A stretch of DNA of 64,000 nucleotides from Dryomyza anilis (lineage: Eukaryota > Arthropoda > Insecta > Diptera > Dryomyzidae), in NCBI GenBank assembly GCA_951804985.1, contig OX638130.1:86399069-86463068 (forward strand), given 5' to 3'. This document shows positions 1-11,922 of the stretch, piece by piece (position 1 is the stretch's first letter; every line of letters starts with the position of its first letter). The notes below the pieces were generated by a model. The model searched no databases. It saw only the letters and a list, made by a program, of their open reading frames with translations, and was not told the DNA's origin. The position numbers were made by a program, and so were the translations under genes.

Positions 1-469
1 ATGGATTTAGTATTTTAGGTTCCATAACTGTTTTAAATCACTCTAATAACTAATTTTAACAATATTTATGAGAAAAAGTCTTTTTATTCCAAAGTATCTG
101 ATTCTAGTTACTCAGAATTGAGAGTATTTTAGAATATAGGTCATTCCTAATACAAATTGTACTAGAGTCATAATGGGAACACGACGTAATCATAGAAAAA
201 TTCACAGTACGACTCTGTGTCCTTCTTACTCATAAGGAACATTTTGAGGGAATTGCTTGTCCTTCAACATATGCACGAATGGTCGATGCAAAGAAAATGT
301 ATCAGCAATCATGCATTCATGATCTCTTGACTCTGACAAAATCTTAAATACAAATATGGTTTTTAGAATAATAAATATTTCTCTTCACATTGATGTTTCA
401 TCGGAAAGAATATCAAATTCGGGAATATCAAATTCATTAAGAATTTCAGGATCATAAATTTTGCCCTTA

Positions 470-690
470 CGTTGGACGAAATTAAAGGTGAATTTTATAC
501 ATAAAAGTAGATTATGTAACTAATTAAATTTTATTTTGTTCGGGTGGATTTTGTACGTTTGACGAAATTAAAGGTGAATTTTATACCTAAAAGTAGATTT
601 TGTAACAAATTAAATTTTATTTTGTTCGGGTGGATTCCGTACGGGTGGCTTTTGTACAGGTGGAATGGATTTTATGCGGGTGGATTTTGT
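470..690 (+). repeat. 86-bp duplication followed by GGGTGGATTTTGT units
   Basis: GACGAAATTAAAGGTGAATT recurs at 475 and 561 (period 86). From 600 to 690, short units of GTACGGGTGGATTTTGT follow. Non-coding. Confidence 0.7.
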
Positions 691-1110
691 GGTGCTCCCT
701 TGTGAAAGTGCTCAATAATTAATCGTTCACATTTACTGAATACCATGATTTAAAAAAGAATTTATTAATATTAATATTTTATTAAAGGTACATACAACTC
801 TTTAATTGATTGAAAACATATTTTTCCAATATAAATTCTATTTTTGTTTATAAATACATGAGTTAAAATGTCATTGAAAGTTATCGAATGTCATCGATAA
901 CATAGGTATCGCAAATGTAGCGTAAAATTTGTTGATGGAAAAAATGGCGACCGCTCACTCAACATGCTGCGGGTAGCATGCCATTCAGGTACAAAATTCT
1001 CAACAGTTGCACATCTGTTGAGGGCGCTGAATGCAGCTAATATAAACGACAAAGACAGGTGTCAAATCTTGATTGATTGAACATATTTATTATTTATCTA
1101 CTATTAAATC

Positions 1111-1146
1111 AATATCTGGATGGTAAGTTATGGCCATCCAGATATT
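1111..1146. repeat. Small perfect hairpin
   Basis: AATATCTGGATGG (1111-1123) and CCATCCAGATATT (1134-1146) form a 13-bp stem with a 10-base loop. Isolated and of unknown meaning. Confidence 0.7.
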
Positions 1147-1689
1147 ATGGCAGTTATGGCATTTTTTCTGAGTATATAAATACCAGATCTTTGTCCCGAG
1201 ATTATTATTTCGTATATTCGCAAAAATTCTTCAGGATATACGACTTAACATTGGGACGACATAAAGTGTTTGATTTTAATAAAATTTGTTTCAAAAAAAT
1301 AATGAGAAATGTGAGATAATTATTACTTGCATTTGTTGCGAAAAAAAGAACTCAATTTAAAATTTTTACTAAACTGTACGTAATAGCAGTCCCACTGTGC
1401 GGTTACGGTAATGTGTTTGTTTCCTTGTCTGTCTATATGAAAAAAAAGCACGTAGCTCTAATTAATTACGCATTATTTTGCATAATTTATATTTATAATT
1501 ATTTAAACTTGATATTCAATTAAATGGCAACGATGGATTTTTTTTATTTTTGTTGACAAGGTTACTATGTTGTAACCCATACCATACCGTCTGTGTTCAG
1601 GCGGCAACACTACCTACTTCATTAGTATCATCAGTTCTTGTTTGAAAATAATTAACAAATCAACTAATTAGACTTTCAATTTTAGTTAC

Positions 1690-2000
1690 AACAATCAAGC
1701 GTGCAACTGGACCCAGTGGAATGGAACTAAACGAGGCAGTCAGTTTGTCTGTCTGTCCATCTATCGGTTCGTTCGTTTCTTAGCGCCAAATGGTGTGTGC
1801 GAGAAAAATTGAAAGTTTTCATGTGCAAGCCGCAAGTTGTGCAATAAATTGCAGCGTAATAACTTGATTGGCAAACAGTCATCATCCACACAGTGAAAAA
1901 TCGATTAGATGCCGGCGGAAAACCATTGAAAAATTTAAAAAAAGAAACGAAAAAACCACTGCTGATTGACGTGCGGTGTTGCAGTGACCTTAATTGCAAA
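1690..2000. other. Moderately GC-rich stretch, no gene recognised
   Basis: Contains GGCAGTCAGTTTGTCTGTC and AAATTGCAGCGTAAT-type sequence typical of fly 5' leaders, but without a supported splice site or frame. The stretches 1-470 and 690-1690 around it show only AT-rich sequence. Confidence 0.3.
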
Positions 2001-2139
2001 AACTTTTACTGAAAAATACAACAAAATACAAGTGCATTAGATAAATTTTCATTTAAAATTATATTTTAGTCAAAACAAATGGAGTTTTATATTAAAATTA
2101 TATTCCAATTTCTCTTTTGAATTTTCAGACATTTTAATC

Positions 2140-2800
2140 ATATCTTCGTTGTGGAACGAAAAGTCACCAAATACATTTTTATGAAAATCTTAAATTTCGA
2201 GTTTGTTGATTAATATTATAAAAAGTAAAAGAAACATTTTTAAAGTTGAAATATCAATTGAAAGATTTACATTTTCTTAACATGTGGTAAAAAAATTGAG
2301 ATCACCGATTAACAATTGACAGATAAATCAAGATTTTTGTAAATGAATATTTGGCATTTTGAAAATGTATTTGATGCCTTTTCATTCTACAACGACGATA
2401 TTACTTTTTCATAACTTAAATAAGTTAATTATTTAAAAGCAGGGACCACAAAAATACGGAATTGGAACTGTTTCGAATTTTGGCGCTGAACCGGAATCAG
2501 AACCGTTGCTAAAAAATATGACTAAGCGGAATCCGAACCCATATAATATTTTTGGTTATAATCGGAAATGGAACCGCTCCGCAATTTTAAAAATCTTGGA
2601 ACCATAATTGGAACCCATATTTTAGTCTCTGTCAGGGAACGCAAAGAACTGGAATCGGAACCGTTTCGATTATTGAAACCGGAATCAGAATCGTTACAAA
2701 AAATGTGTTGAACCGGAACTCATATCATATAATTTTTTTTTTTTGGAATCGGAATCTATTATTTAAAAAATCTTGGAACCAGAACCGGAGCAGATTTTTC
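2140..2800 (+). repeat. GGAACCGGAATC-type dispersed repeat, copy 1
   Basis: A leader CGTTGTGGAACGAAAAGTCA with CATTTTTATGAAAAT (2148-2190) is followed at 2455-2790 by degenerate repeats of GGAACCGGAATCGGAACCG with TTAAAAATCTTGGAACC units. The same two parts recur at 61808-62330, and the second alone, inverted, at 43940-44280. Confidence 0.7.
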
Positions 2801-2869
2801 AGAGAGTTGCCTATAACTTTTGCCACCCATTTTGGCACAAGTCCCAAACATAACTCGATCAGAATAGAG

Positions 2870-5150
2870 TGCTCAGTCACAGATATCACAATTCGTAATC
2901 TTTGTTATATACGCCAAAGGAGATGACAATTGTCATTGGTATCAATTGTAATTGGTAGTAATTGTCATGCTGGCACGAGTCAAAAACCTAACTCAGTCAC
3001 AATAGTGCACTCAGTCACAATTGTCACAATTTCATATTCCGTCGATTTGGTATTTTATGTGTTACACGCAAAAGGAGGTGACAATTGTCATCGGTATCAA
3101 TTGCGATTGATAGTAATTGTCATTGCTCACTAGAAGAGTGTCTTAGTCAAAAATGTCATAAATCACAATTTATATACATTTATTTTTTGAAAGTTTTGCA
3201 TTGATTTTAGTGAACTATGTATTATTTGTTACAAATTAGTTTTAGTCAGAATATATTCGATCTTAACCTGAATAAATTAAATCTTTTTCAGTCACAAATT
3301 GATATTGTTATGTATTGATTTCAATCACAAACGCTTTTATTGATTTTAGTAAGATATATTAATTTATTTTCCGAAATTTTCGAAAAATATTATTTATTTT
3401 GACAAATTTTTGTAATAATTACAAAGAAATTTAATCAAAATTCTATTTGGTTTTTAGTTTTAGACTCTTATTTGTTATATAATAATAATAAATAATAATA
3501 ATAAATAATAATAGTTTGGCACCACAGTCCTATAAGAAATTAGGCCGAGCTCTCGCACCATTTTAAGCTGTGCGTGTTAAATTTGTACTCAAAGTGGCGG
3601 GACCTACAGTTTATTGCCGAATCCGAGCGGCGGGTGAGAGCTTTTCATAGGCAATGTTTTACTCTCGTAGGTTTGCCATTTACTGCCGAGAGGTAGCGCG
3701 GTAAAGAAAAATGTTTCTATGAAAAGATGTTGTTAGCCCCGGTCCAGGCTTGAACCGGGGACCTTTCGGCTCGCAGTCCAACGCACTAACCACTGAGATA
3801 CCGCGGCTATCAGAAATTAGTTTATTCAGAAAATAGTATAGTCACAAATTAGTTCAGTCACGAATTAGTAAAGTCAGACATTTTTATAGTCAGAAAATAT
3901 GTCAGTCACATATTAGAATATTCACAAATTAATTTAGACACAAATTAGTTTCGTCGGATATTAGTTTAGTCACAAATTAGTTAATTTACAAATTAGAATA
4001 TTCACCTATTAGTTTAGTAATAAATTAACTTAGTCAGAAATAAATTTTGACACAAATTAGCTAAGTAAGAAGAAATGAGTAAATTCACAACTTGTTGAGT
4101 CATATATTAGAATTGTCAGTAATTAGTTTTGGTCAAAAATTAGTTTTGACAGAAACAAATTTAGGCACAAATTAATTAAGTCACAAATTAATTCAGTCAC
4201 AAATTATAATGGTTACAAAATAGTTAAGTCGCAAATTTCTAAGTCAGATAAACATTTAGAAACAAATTAGCTTAGTATTGCAGACTAAGCTAATTTGTAT
4301 CTAGTATAGTCACAAATTAGTTGAATAACAAAATAGATAGAAATTAGTTTAACTCAAAATTAGTACAGTCACAAATTTGTTCTGTCACAAATTTGAAAAC
4401 AAAATTAGTTCAGTCAGGTAAAGGTTTAGCCGCAAATGAGTTTAGTCAAATATTAGTTTAGTCACAAATTTGTTCTAGTCACACTATTATTTTATAATTT
4501 TTTTTCGGCTAAATTTCATTAATTTCTTTTTTAATATTTTTGTCACAAATTCAATATAATGATTAAAAAAAATAGTATAATAATAAATTTTAAACATAGA
4601 TAAGATTTAACGCAAGTTTAGTCCCAATTAATTTGTCACAAATATTTTTCACAAATTAGTTTTAGTCAGAATTTTGTTCCAATTAATTTTTGTCACAAAT
4701 AATATTCTTTAATCACAAATTAGTTTTAGTCAGAACTATGTTTGGTATATATTTTAATATGAAATTCAATACGCTGCGCATTCATTCATGTCACAATCAT
4801 ATTTGGTCACAAAAATTAACTTTGAATTTTAGTCACAATCACAAATGATTCTGTAGTCACAGAATGAGCTTATTAACAAAGTACATTAGTCAAATAGTAC
4901 TTTACAAATTAAAATTAAAAAGTACTTTACAAATTTTAAATTTATTCGATTTTAGGCACAAAATTTGTAGTCACATTTTTCTAAATTTCATACACAAAAC
5001 GAAACATTAATAAATATATATATATATATTTTTTTATATAAACCTGCTATGATCATAAAGTCATTTGAGTTAATTTTTTTTTTTGAAATAAATTTATTTC
5101 TTTCACAAATTTAATACACTCAAAATGAAAGTCATTAATTTTGTCACAAA
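2870..5150 (+). repeat. Degenerate GTCACAAATTAGTTTA repeat field
   Basis: The motif (A)GTCACAAATTAGTTTA and variants recur dozens of times at irregular spacing of 12-20 bases between about 3140 and 4990, with a related ACAATTGTCATTGGTATCAATTG pair at 2925-3120. SINE copy 1 interrupts the field. A perfect 15-bp hairpin lies at 4262-4298. Confidence 0.8.
3481..3810 (-). mobile_element. tRNA-derived SINE, copy 1
   Basis: On the minus strand the element starts ATAGCCGCGG, with a box A-like TATCTCAGTGG (3800-3790) and box B GGTTCAAGCCT (3756-3746) in a tRNA-like head ending at the CCGGGGCTAACA junction. A tRNA-unrelated body follows, and an (ATT)n-like tail at 3481-3515 forms the 3' end. It is about 90% identical by eye to the copy at 42949. 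It has inserted into the GTCACAAATTAG repeat field, which continues on both sides. I could not identify a target duplication because of the repetitive flanks. Confidence 0.88.
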
Positions 5151-7430
5151 ACTATCATAAATTATTATAATTTTTTTTTTTTGTATAATCACTTTAAACA
5201 AATGACTCTTGTGCGACGAACAGTGCAACATCATAAAAAATTCACACTTCCGTCATTAATAATTCACGCTTTTCACACAAAAATCCCTCATAAACGTCTG
5301 CCTAATTAACCAAAAAAAAATGTTTAAACCGCGAATATTTTACTGCCTACGCCAAAAGTATTATGAGGCTTATACAATTTTTAAATTATGTATTTTTTTT
5401 TTAGTTTTGAAAATTGTTCGTCCGGCTTTGAACTACAAAACGTTAGACGCGTCGCACCAACTGCCAACAACTGAGTTACAGTCAGAAAAGTTAAATTCTG
5501 TCAGCGGCCGTTCGACAGACAGGCCGACCGTCGAAAGGACGACACGAATGGACACTTAACTCGTGCTGCTGACACTGCTTACACCGCACTAATATCCCCC
5601 TCCTTCCACGAAGTCTGCGTCTTCCCCCACGATTGACATGTCAATGCGAGTAAAAGTTTTGTTATCTCTTTAATGCGCGCACCGCTCGTGCACCGTCCAC
5701 ACTTTGGTTTTTCACTCCTAGCACTACAATGAACCAAGCAAAAAAAATAAAAAAAAATACAAAATAAAAACGAGGTAAACTTTTCCCAGTCTGACATTTT
5801 TACAAACAGCCAACTTGACAGCAGGCAGGAAAAGAAATAGCAATGGAAAAATAGCACAGACCACAGTAATGGCATGTTTAACCTTTGGCGACCTAGTTAA
5901 TTTTATTTATAAAACTATTTAAAATCGATTTTAAAATAAAAACAGCCTTTTGACATTTTATTATATGTGAAAATTGTCAAAAAAGCTGACTTTAATATTA
6001 AATTTAATTTAAAATTGTCTATGAATATGCGCCATAGGCTTTAAAATATACAATTTCAAAATAGTGAGAATTGTCTATCGTAAATTTACAGACATTTTCT
6101 GAAATTTCAATTTCGGTCCAAATTCAAATATTTCTCAACAAAAATCGTATTGAATTCGTTCAATTTTCTACAATTTCCATTTACAATTCTGCAATTATCG
6201 GGGATATTAGCGAATTTATTTCAATTCTGTAACAGAAAACCTCAATAAATGAATTCTAGAAGTCATATAAAAATCAAAGAATTGTTTTCTGACATTAATC
6301 TCGAATATGTGTAGCAGATTTTTCGCAAAGACACAAATAAAAGATAAATGGAATGGAAACGTATATCAGATTATCAAATATTGTGGATTTTGAAAATAGA
6401 TTACCCCATATTTTGAGTACAAATATAAAATAGTTAGCTTTTAGTACGCCTTTCGGATGATTCAATGTATAGAAAGGTATCGAAAGGATCAATGGTTAAA
6501 AAGGTCATATATTTCAAGAGCTCTATGTTAAGATGGTTCAATGTATAGAAATTGTCAATGTTTTGAAAGTGTCAACGTTTAGAAAGATTCTACGTTTAGA
6601 AAGTTTAGAAAAGAAAAAATCTCAAATAATTTTGGTACTTCATGGGTTAAAATACCCTTACACTAGCTGGCGGCATTTAACGGCATGCACTGCTGGAAAT
6701 AGCCATGAACTGCAGTTATTAAGTTTATCCTTTAAGCCCATTTACTTGTAGCTAAAATGTGCTGTACGTGGGGCAAAATCGAGTGAAACTTGGTGGGCAT
6801 TTTACGGCAATGGGCACAGTGTGAAATAATGCCGGCCGGTTAGTGCGTAGTTTTCTAATAACTACTGCTATATACCTAATGAGTACTACAATAAAATCAG
6901 CATATTTATATGACTTTTACTTTGTCTCATTGTGTATAACATTAGATAAAACTGTCACTTTCTATGATTTGTCCAAAATACAACACGAGTAGTCGAGTAA
7001 GTAGTTCTAAAAATAATCATAACATATGATGTAGTTTAATGTTGTTATTCCGACACTTTTCGTGTACAAATCACTTTAATATTTGCACAAGTTATACACG
7101 AAATGTCTGTGGTCACACACAAATCAAATTACTTATTATGGCGCCCCATCAGGTAGTAGGTAGGTAGCATGGGGGCCCCGCCATATACATACATTTGGTT
7201 TCATTCCGCAGAAGCCAAACCACAGCGCATGAATCACTCCAAGTGATTTGCCTGATTGCATTTTATACACACACAACATCATCCATACAGTAGGCACTGT
7301 CATGTCAGAAGTGATGTAAGTCAAATTACGTTTAGTGAAATATATATAATTTTTTTATATTGATAAAAAAATATATTTTGTTCTATTACTGACATTTTAT
7401 GGATCATTACACAATCTTACCAGAGGCAGT
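5150..7430. other. Non-coding stretch, little seen
   Basis: A less AT-rich part at 5430-5720 (GACGCGTCGCACC, CGGCCGTTCGACAGACAGG) may be a leader or regulatory block. 6480-6620 has short repeats of CAATGTATAGAAA and GTTTAGAAAG. No convincing exon. Confidence 0.35.
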
Positions 7431-8340
7431 TCTCTCCAAACAATTTCTTTCCCAAAACAATTCTACATAGGTTTTTCTCAAAGAATTCTTCTCCAAGACA
7501 AGTCTTCTACTACTCCACACAATTCTTCCTTAAAAACAAATTATCCCTCCGACAATTCATTCTCTAGACAAAACTTTTAGAAAATAATTCTACTCTTGAG
7601 AATTTATTCCTAAACGGAAAATTATTCTCGAGACAATTCATCACCGGTAAATTTGTTTCCAAAACAATTTAAGCCACACACAATTCTTCCCCGGACAATT
7701 TCTACATGGACTATTCTTGTTAGAGACAAAATTTCCCCTAGAAAATTTATTCCCAGACAATTTATCACCAAAACAATTCTTCCTCAAAACAGTTTTCTCC
7801 CCGACAATTCAGCTCCAATATAATATTTTCGGTATAGTTCTTAAAAGGACTATTTTTCTCAAACAATTCTTCCCAAAGAAAAATCTTCCTAACATAAATT
7901 TTCTGCGATTCTTCTTTCCCGAAATAATTCTTCTCCGGACAATTCCTTGTTAGAGAAAATTTCCCCAGACAATCCCGAGAGAATTCTTCTACGGACAATT
8001 TCTAAGCGGGCTATTTTTTCCTAACTCAAATTTTCCCTAAAACACCCGAGACTATTTTTCACCGGACAGTTTCTACATAGACTTTTCTTCGCCGAGATAG
8101 TAATTCCTCCGTTAATACTTCCCCATAACTTTTCGCAGAGATACAAAATTTCTGCAGACATTTCTTCCTCAAAACAATTTTTCCCCTAGACAATTCTTTT
8201 TCTGGACAAATCTTCCCAAAATAATTTGTGAGAAAAATATGTAGCGAGGTAGAATTATCCGGAAAAAAATTATTCTGCTCAAGAAAATTCGAAGTAAATA
8301 TTGATGTAATGGAAATTTTGTTAAAAAAATTGAAATTTTC
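7430..8340 (+). repeat. Degenerate ACAATTCTTCCC repeat field
   Basis: Irregular units of 15-20 bases around GACAATTCTTCTCCAAA cover about 0.9 kb. Frames within it on both strands are built from these units (Asn-Phe-Phe-Pro or Arg-Ile-Ile-Leu repeats) and are not genes. Related short arrays: 34990-35240 (inverted) and 45735-45960. Confidence 0.75.
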
Positions 8341-8910
8341 ATAAAAGAAGATTCTTTAAATAAGTTCAAAATTTTTGAATTCCGTTATTTTTAAACGGTT
8401 AGTGTATTACCAGAAATTGATTGTCAGTCGGTTGGACTGTATTTTGATTTACAGATGTGTGCATACTTAAGAATCTGTAGCAAAATGTATACGTGGTAAT
8501 GACCAACAGTACAAACAAATAAAATTACATATGAACTGACAGGAGAATTGTTAGGATAGGACAGCACGAGAAGCGTATATATGAAATGTACGTCGTTAAG
8601 ATTTGACTATGTATAACCCCTACATTCTTTAAATATAGGTAAAAATAAAATAAACATTGAACTTCTTTTAAGTTTAACTTATTTTCTTTTTTTTCAATAA
8701 CTATATTCTTTATTAAAACTTGATTTGTAAATAGAATATATATTTTTTAAAGTAATATTGACTATAATCATCATTTATGCTACAAAAAGAGACGTGACTG
8801 GGAGCCGTCATACCGAAACTGTTTCATTATAATACTTAAAACCGAAACATAAATCGAAACGTAATAGAAAACCGAAACCGATATTCAAATACCCGAGTAA
8901 AAACTGGTCA

Positions 8911-10483
8911 GGTTAGCCTTATTTCTCATCCGTCCCGGATCAGAATACCATAAGGCATCCCAAAGAATAAAAAGAATACCAAAAGCCACTTGAAATGATA
9001 TTGATCTAGGTCGACTAGGGTAATCCAAATTTCTAATTCACATAAAACATCCTGATCCAACCTTCATAAAAAAAAAACTGATTTAAAGCCTATTTAATAA
9101 AACCTGATGTGAACCTTATGAAAAAACATATTTGGATATTGTATTAATATAACAGATCGAAATTTTATTAAAAACCGTTTATAATAAAATTGGGTAGCAA
9201 AATTATTCCAATAAAATAAAATATTCTAATAAATAAGTATTCAAATACAAAATAAATACAAATTCTCAAATTTTTTTATAATTTTGAAAAACAAACCTTT
9301 ATAACATATGTTTTTTTCCAGATACTTTTGTGATCGAATTTCAAGGAATTACAACTTTTCAAATCTGATATTTTTATATTTCTAGTAGATTATAGTTGGT
9401 CATTAGATTCGACGACAATTTAGATATCTTCAATACTTTTCAGTACTGAGGAAGTGTGGAAGTTTGTCTAAATTTTGTAGGTAATGTAGTGTTTACTATT
9501 CAATTTAGCACATATTCGAGCACTCTAAATTGAACTAAATAGGTTGACAGTGAACAAACAGATGATTATCTATTAATTACCGATTTTACCTAATTCCGAC
9601 TATCGAATCGAATGAAAATCCAATAATTTAGTTTAGTTTTCAAACTTAGACAAACTCGAACACACCCTAAATAAATCATCTCACTTTCGAATTGCTTCTA
9701 GACCCAGACTCTAGACTCGAATCGAAATTTAGTTCAGGATGCAATCATTGTCCGATCAGGCTTGTCTGATTTCAATAAAGATAATGATTACGTTTTCACA
9801 TCGGTGCCTGCTTTAAAACGTGACACCATTCGAAGTTGCTATGCTGATCAGGTTGCCTGATTAGGCTTCTTAATCTAACGCTATCTTATTTTACCTAATC
9901 TTATTCTAATTTTATATCATTCAATATCTACACAGAAAAAAGTATCGTTCGTCATATTGACAATAACGTACATCAAACTGTTTTCGTATTATTGACGAAC
10001 AAATTAATCAATATAACGTACAAGCATACATGTTTTAATATAGTCATTTATCAAATTTGAGTATCGGAATATTCAATCTCAAGCTCTGATGTATACACTA
10101 ACACACAGGAATAGTGTAATGGCGGTTGACATTTGTTTAATTTATTTGTCGTATTGATGTACAAGTTCGTTGTATTTACGTCACAAAATTTCATATTTTT
10201 AAAAATGTTAAGAATTTGAATTTATTTTACATTTGTGATTAACATTTAATTATTAGAATATTTTATTTTCGATCATAATAATACGATTTCCAATCAGGTT
10301 TTTCATAAGTGTCAGACAGTAAGCTTTAGATCAGGATTTTTATGAAGGATGGATCAGGTTGCGTTACTTGAATTTGAAGTTAGGATTACCCTAGGGGATC
10401 CTGGTCAGCATCATTTTAAGTGGTCTTTGGCAGGGATGCCTCATTGTATTCTGAACATGGACGGATGCGAAGTAAGGCTTACC
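8911..10483. mobile_element. TIR transposon remnant with long (about 175-bp) ends
   Basis: The left end from GGTTAGCCTTATTTCTCATC (8911) to about 9090 is an imperfect reverse complement of 10310-10483, which ends GGATGCGAAGTAAGGCTTACC. Shared blocks are GGCATCCC, CCACTT(G/A)AAATGAT, GGGTAATCC and CCTTCATAAAA. The 1.2 kb between is AT-rich with no transposase frame. A solo end lies at 16396. Confidence 0.72.
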
Positions 10484-11070
10484 TAAACAAATTTCCGCTC
10501 GGGATAGTCTTATTTATAATTGCGGCTCCAGTTACGAGACAAGTTCGAAATAAATTTTAGATTTTCTTGTGGTAGATAGTGCATCGACTATTTACCACAA
10601 TTTTAAAATTCCGAAATTCTGAAGTTTTAAATAATAAGGAAAAAAAAAATCGAAAATTATTTTATAAAAATATAGTATAGCCCATTTCCCATGACAAAAT
10701 AAAATGAATGAAACATTAACAACAACTGAGATTGTTTTTTAAATATTTATGATATAAAACCCACCATAATTAAATCATCAAAAATTGCATCAAAACGCCA
10801 AAAGCTTATAGCATTCAAATGGTTTAAGGATTAAAAGTGAAGTTTTGTTCAAAAAAAAAATCCAACTGGGTTCCTACAAACGGCAGCACCACATATGTTT
10901 AATATCTCCTGCTGCACAGCACAACGGCATTGAAAACGCAAATGCAGCCGTGCAATCGACCGACATGACAGATTCAGGAAATAGTCCACACGTAGGCCGC
11001 ACCCTGACATGAGCCTAACTGAATGACTGAACGTTATGCTACACGCAGAAAAAATAAATCAAATTAATTA

Positions 11071-11602
11071 GTGCCAGTTTTTAGTTCGCGTTGAACTTAG
11101 TTTGTAGTTTAAACTTAGTTTGTAGTTTAAACTTAGTTTAAATACAGAATCGAATTTTTCAGTAAACTTAATTTGACGTTTAAACACAGTTTAACCGATC
11201 GTTGTTGAAGGGTTTAACTTTGTTTAAACTTTAAATATTAATTGACAGGAAATTTCCTCAGAAAACTGTTCGCTATTTTCTACAACAATTTGTTCTTTAT
11301 TTTTATATTTTTGTACTTTATAAATAAAAATTAAACCTCACGTTCAAAGACAGAATCTAATTTCTCAGTAAACCTATTTTGTCGTTTAAACTTAGGTTAA
11401 CTGATAGTTGTTGAAGGGTTAAACTTTTTTCAACTTTAAAAATTAATTGACAGAAAATTTCCTCAGAAAACTGTTGGCTATTTTCGACAACAATTTGTTC
11501 TTTATTTTTATATTTTTGTACTTTATTAATAAATAAAATCCTCACGATCACTAATCAACTGTTATTTAAACTACGTTTAAACTAGCACCGGAAAACTGGC
11601 GT
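11071..11602. mobile_element. TIR element with GTTTAAAC motifs, related copy 2
   Basis: Ends GTGCCAGTTTTTAGTTC (11071) and GGAAAACTGGC (to about 11600), with GTTTAAAC palindromes inside, match the family at 37277 in layout. The interior is a tandem duplication with a period of 206 bp (marker CAGAATC at 11145 and 11351), each half holding GACAGAAAATTTCCTCAG-like sequence. Confidence 0.65.
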
Positions 11603-11628
11603 TTAACAGTTTCTTTACATTATTTCTA

Positions 11629-11922
11629 TAGTTTTTGTTATCAAAATTAGTAATAAAATAAAATAAAATGTTTTAAACGGTAAATACCATTGAGAATAAT
11701 ACAAAATACTAGCAAACAATACTAAATACTATTAAATTGTTGTTATATCATTGAAACCATTATACAAAATCTACATAGTTTTTGTTATCAAAATTAGTAA
11801 TAAAATAAATTAAAATCTTTTAAACGGTAAATACCATTGAGAATAATACAAAATACTATCAAACAATACTGAATACTATTAAATTGTTGTTATACCATTG
11901 CAACCATTATACAAAATCTACA
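11629..11922 (+). repeat. 147-bp tandem duplication
   Basis: Two adjacent copies starting TAGTTTTTGTTATCAAAATT at 11629 and 11776, differing at only a few bases by eye. No coding content. It directly follows the TIR element ending near 11600. Confidence 0.85.

Noticed and set aside
3721..3810. A tRNA gene on the minus strand
   Set aside because: The tRNA-like head is joined to a SINE body and tail, box A deviates in both copies, and no complete acceptor stem is formed.
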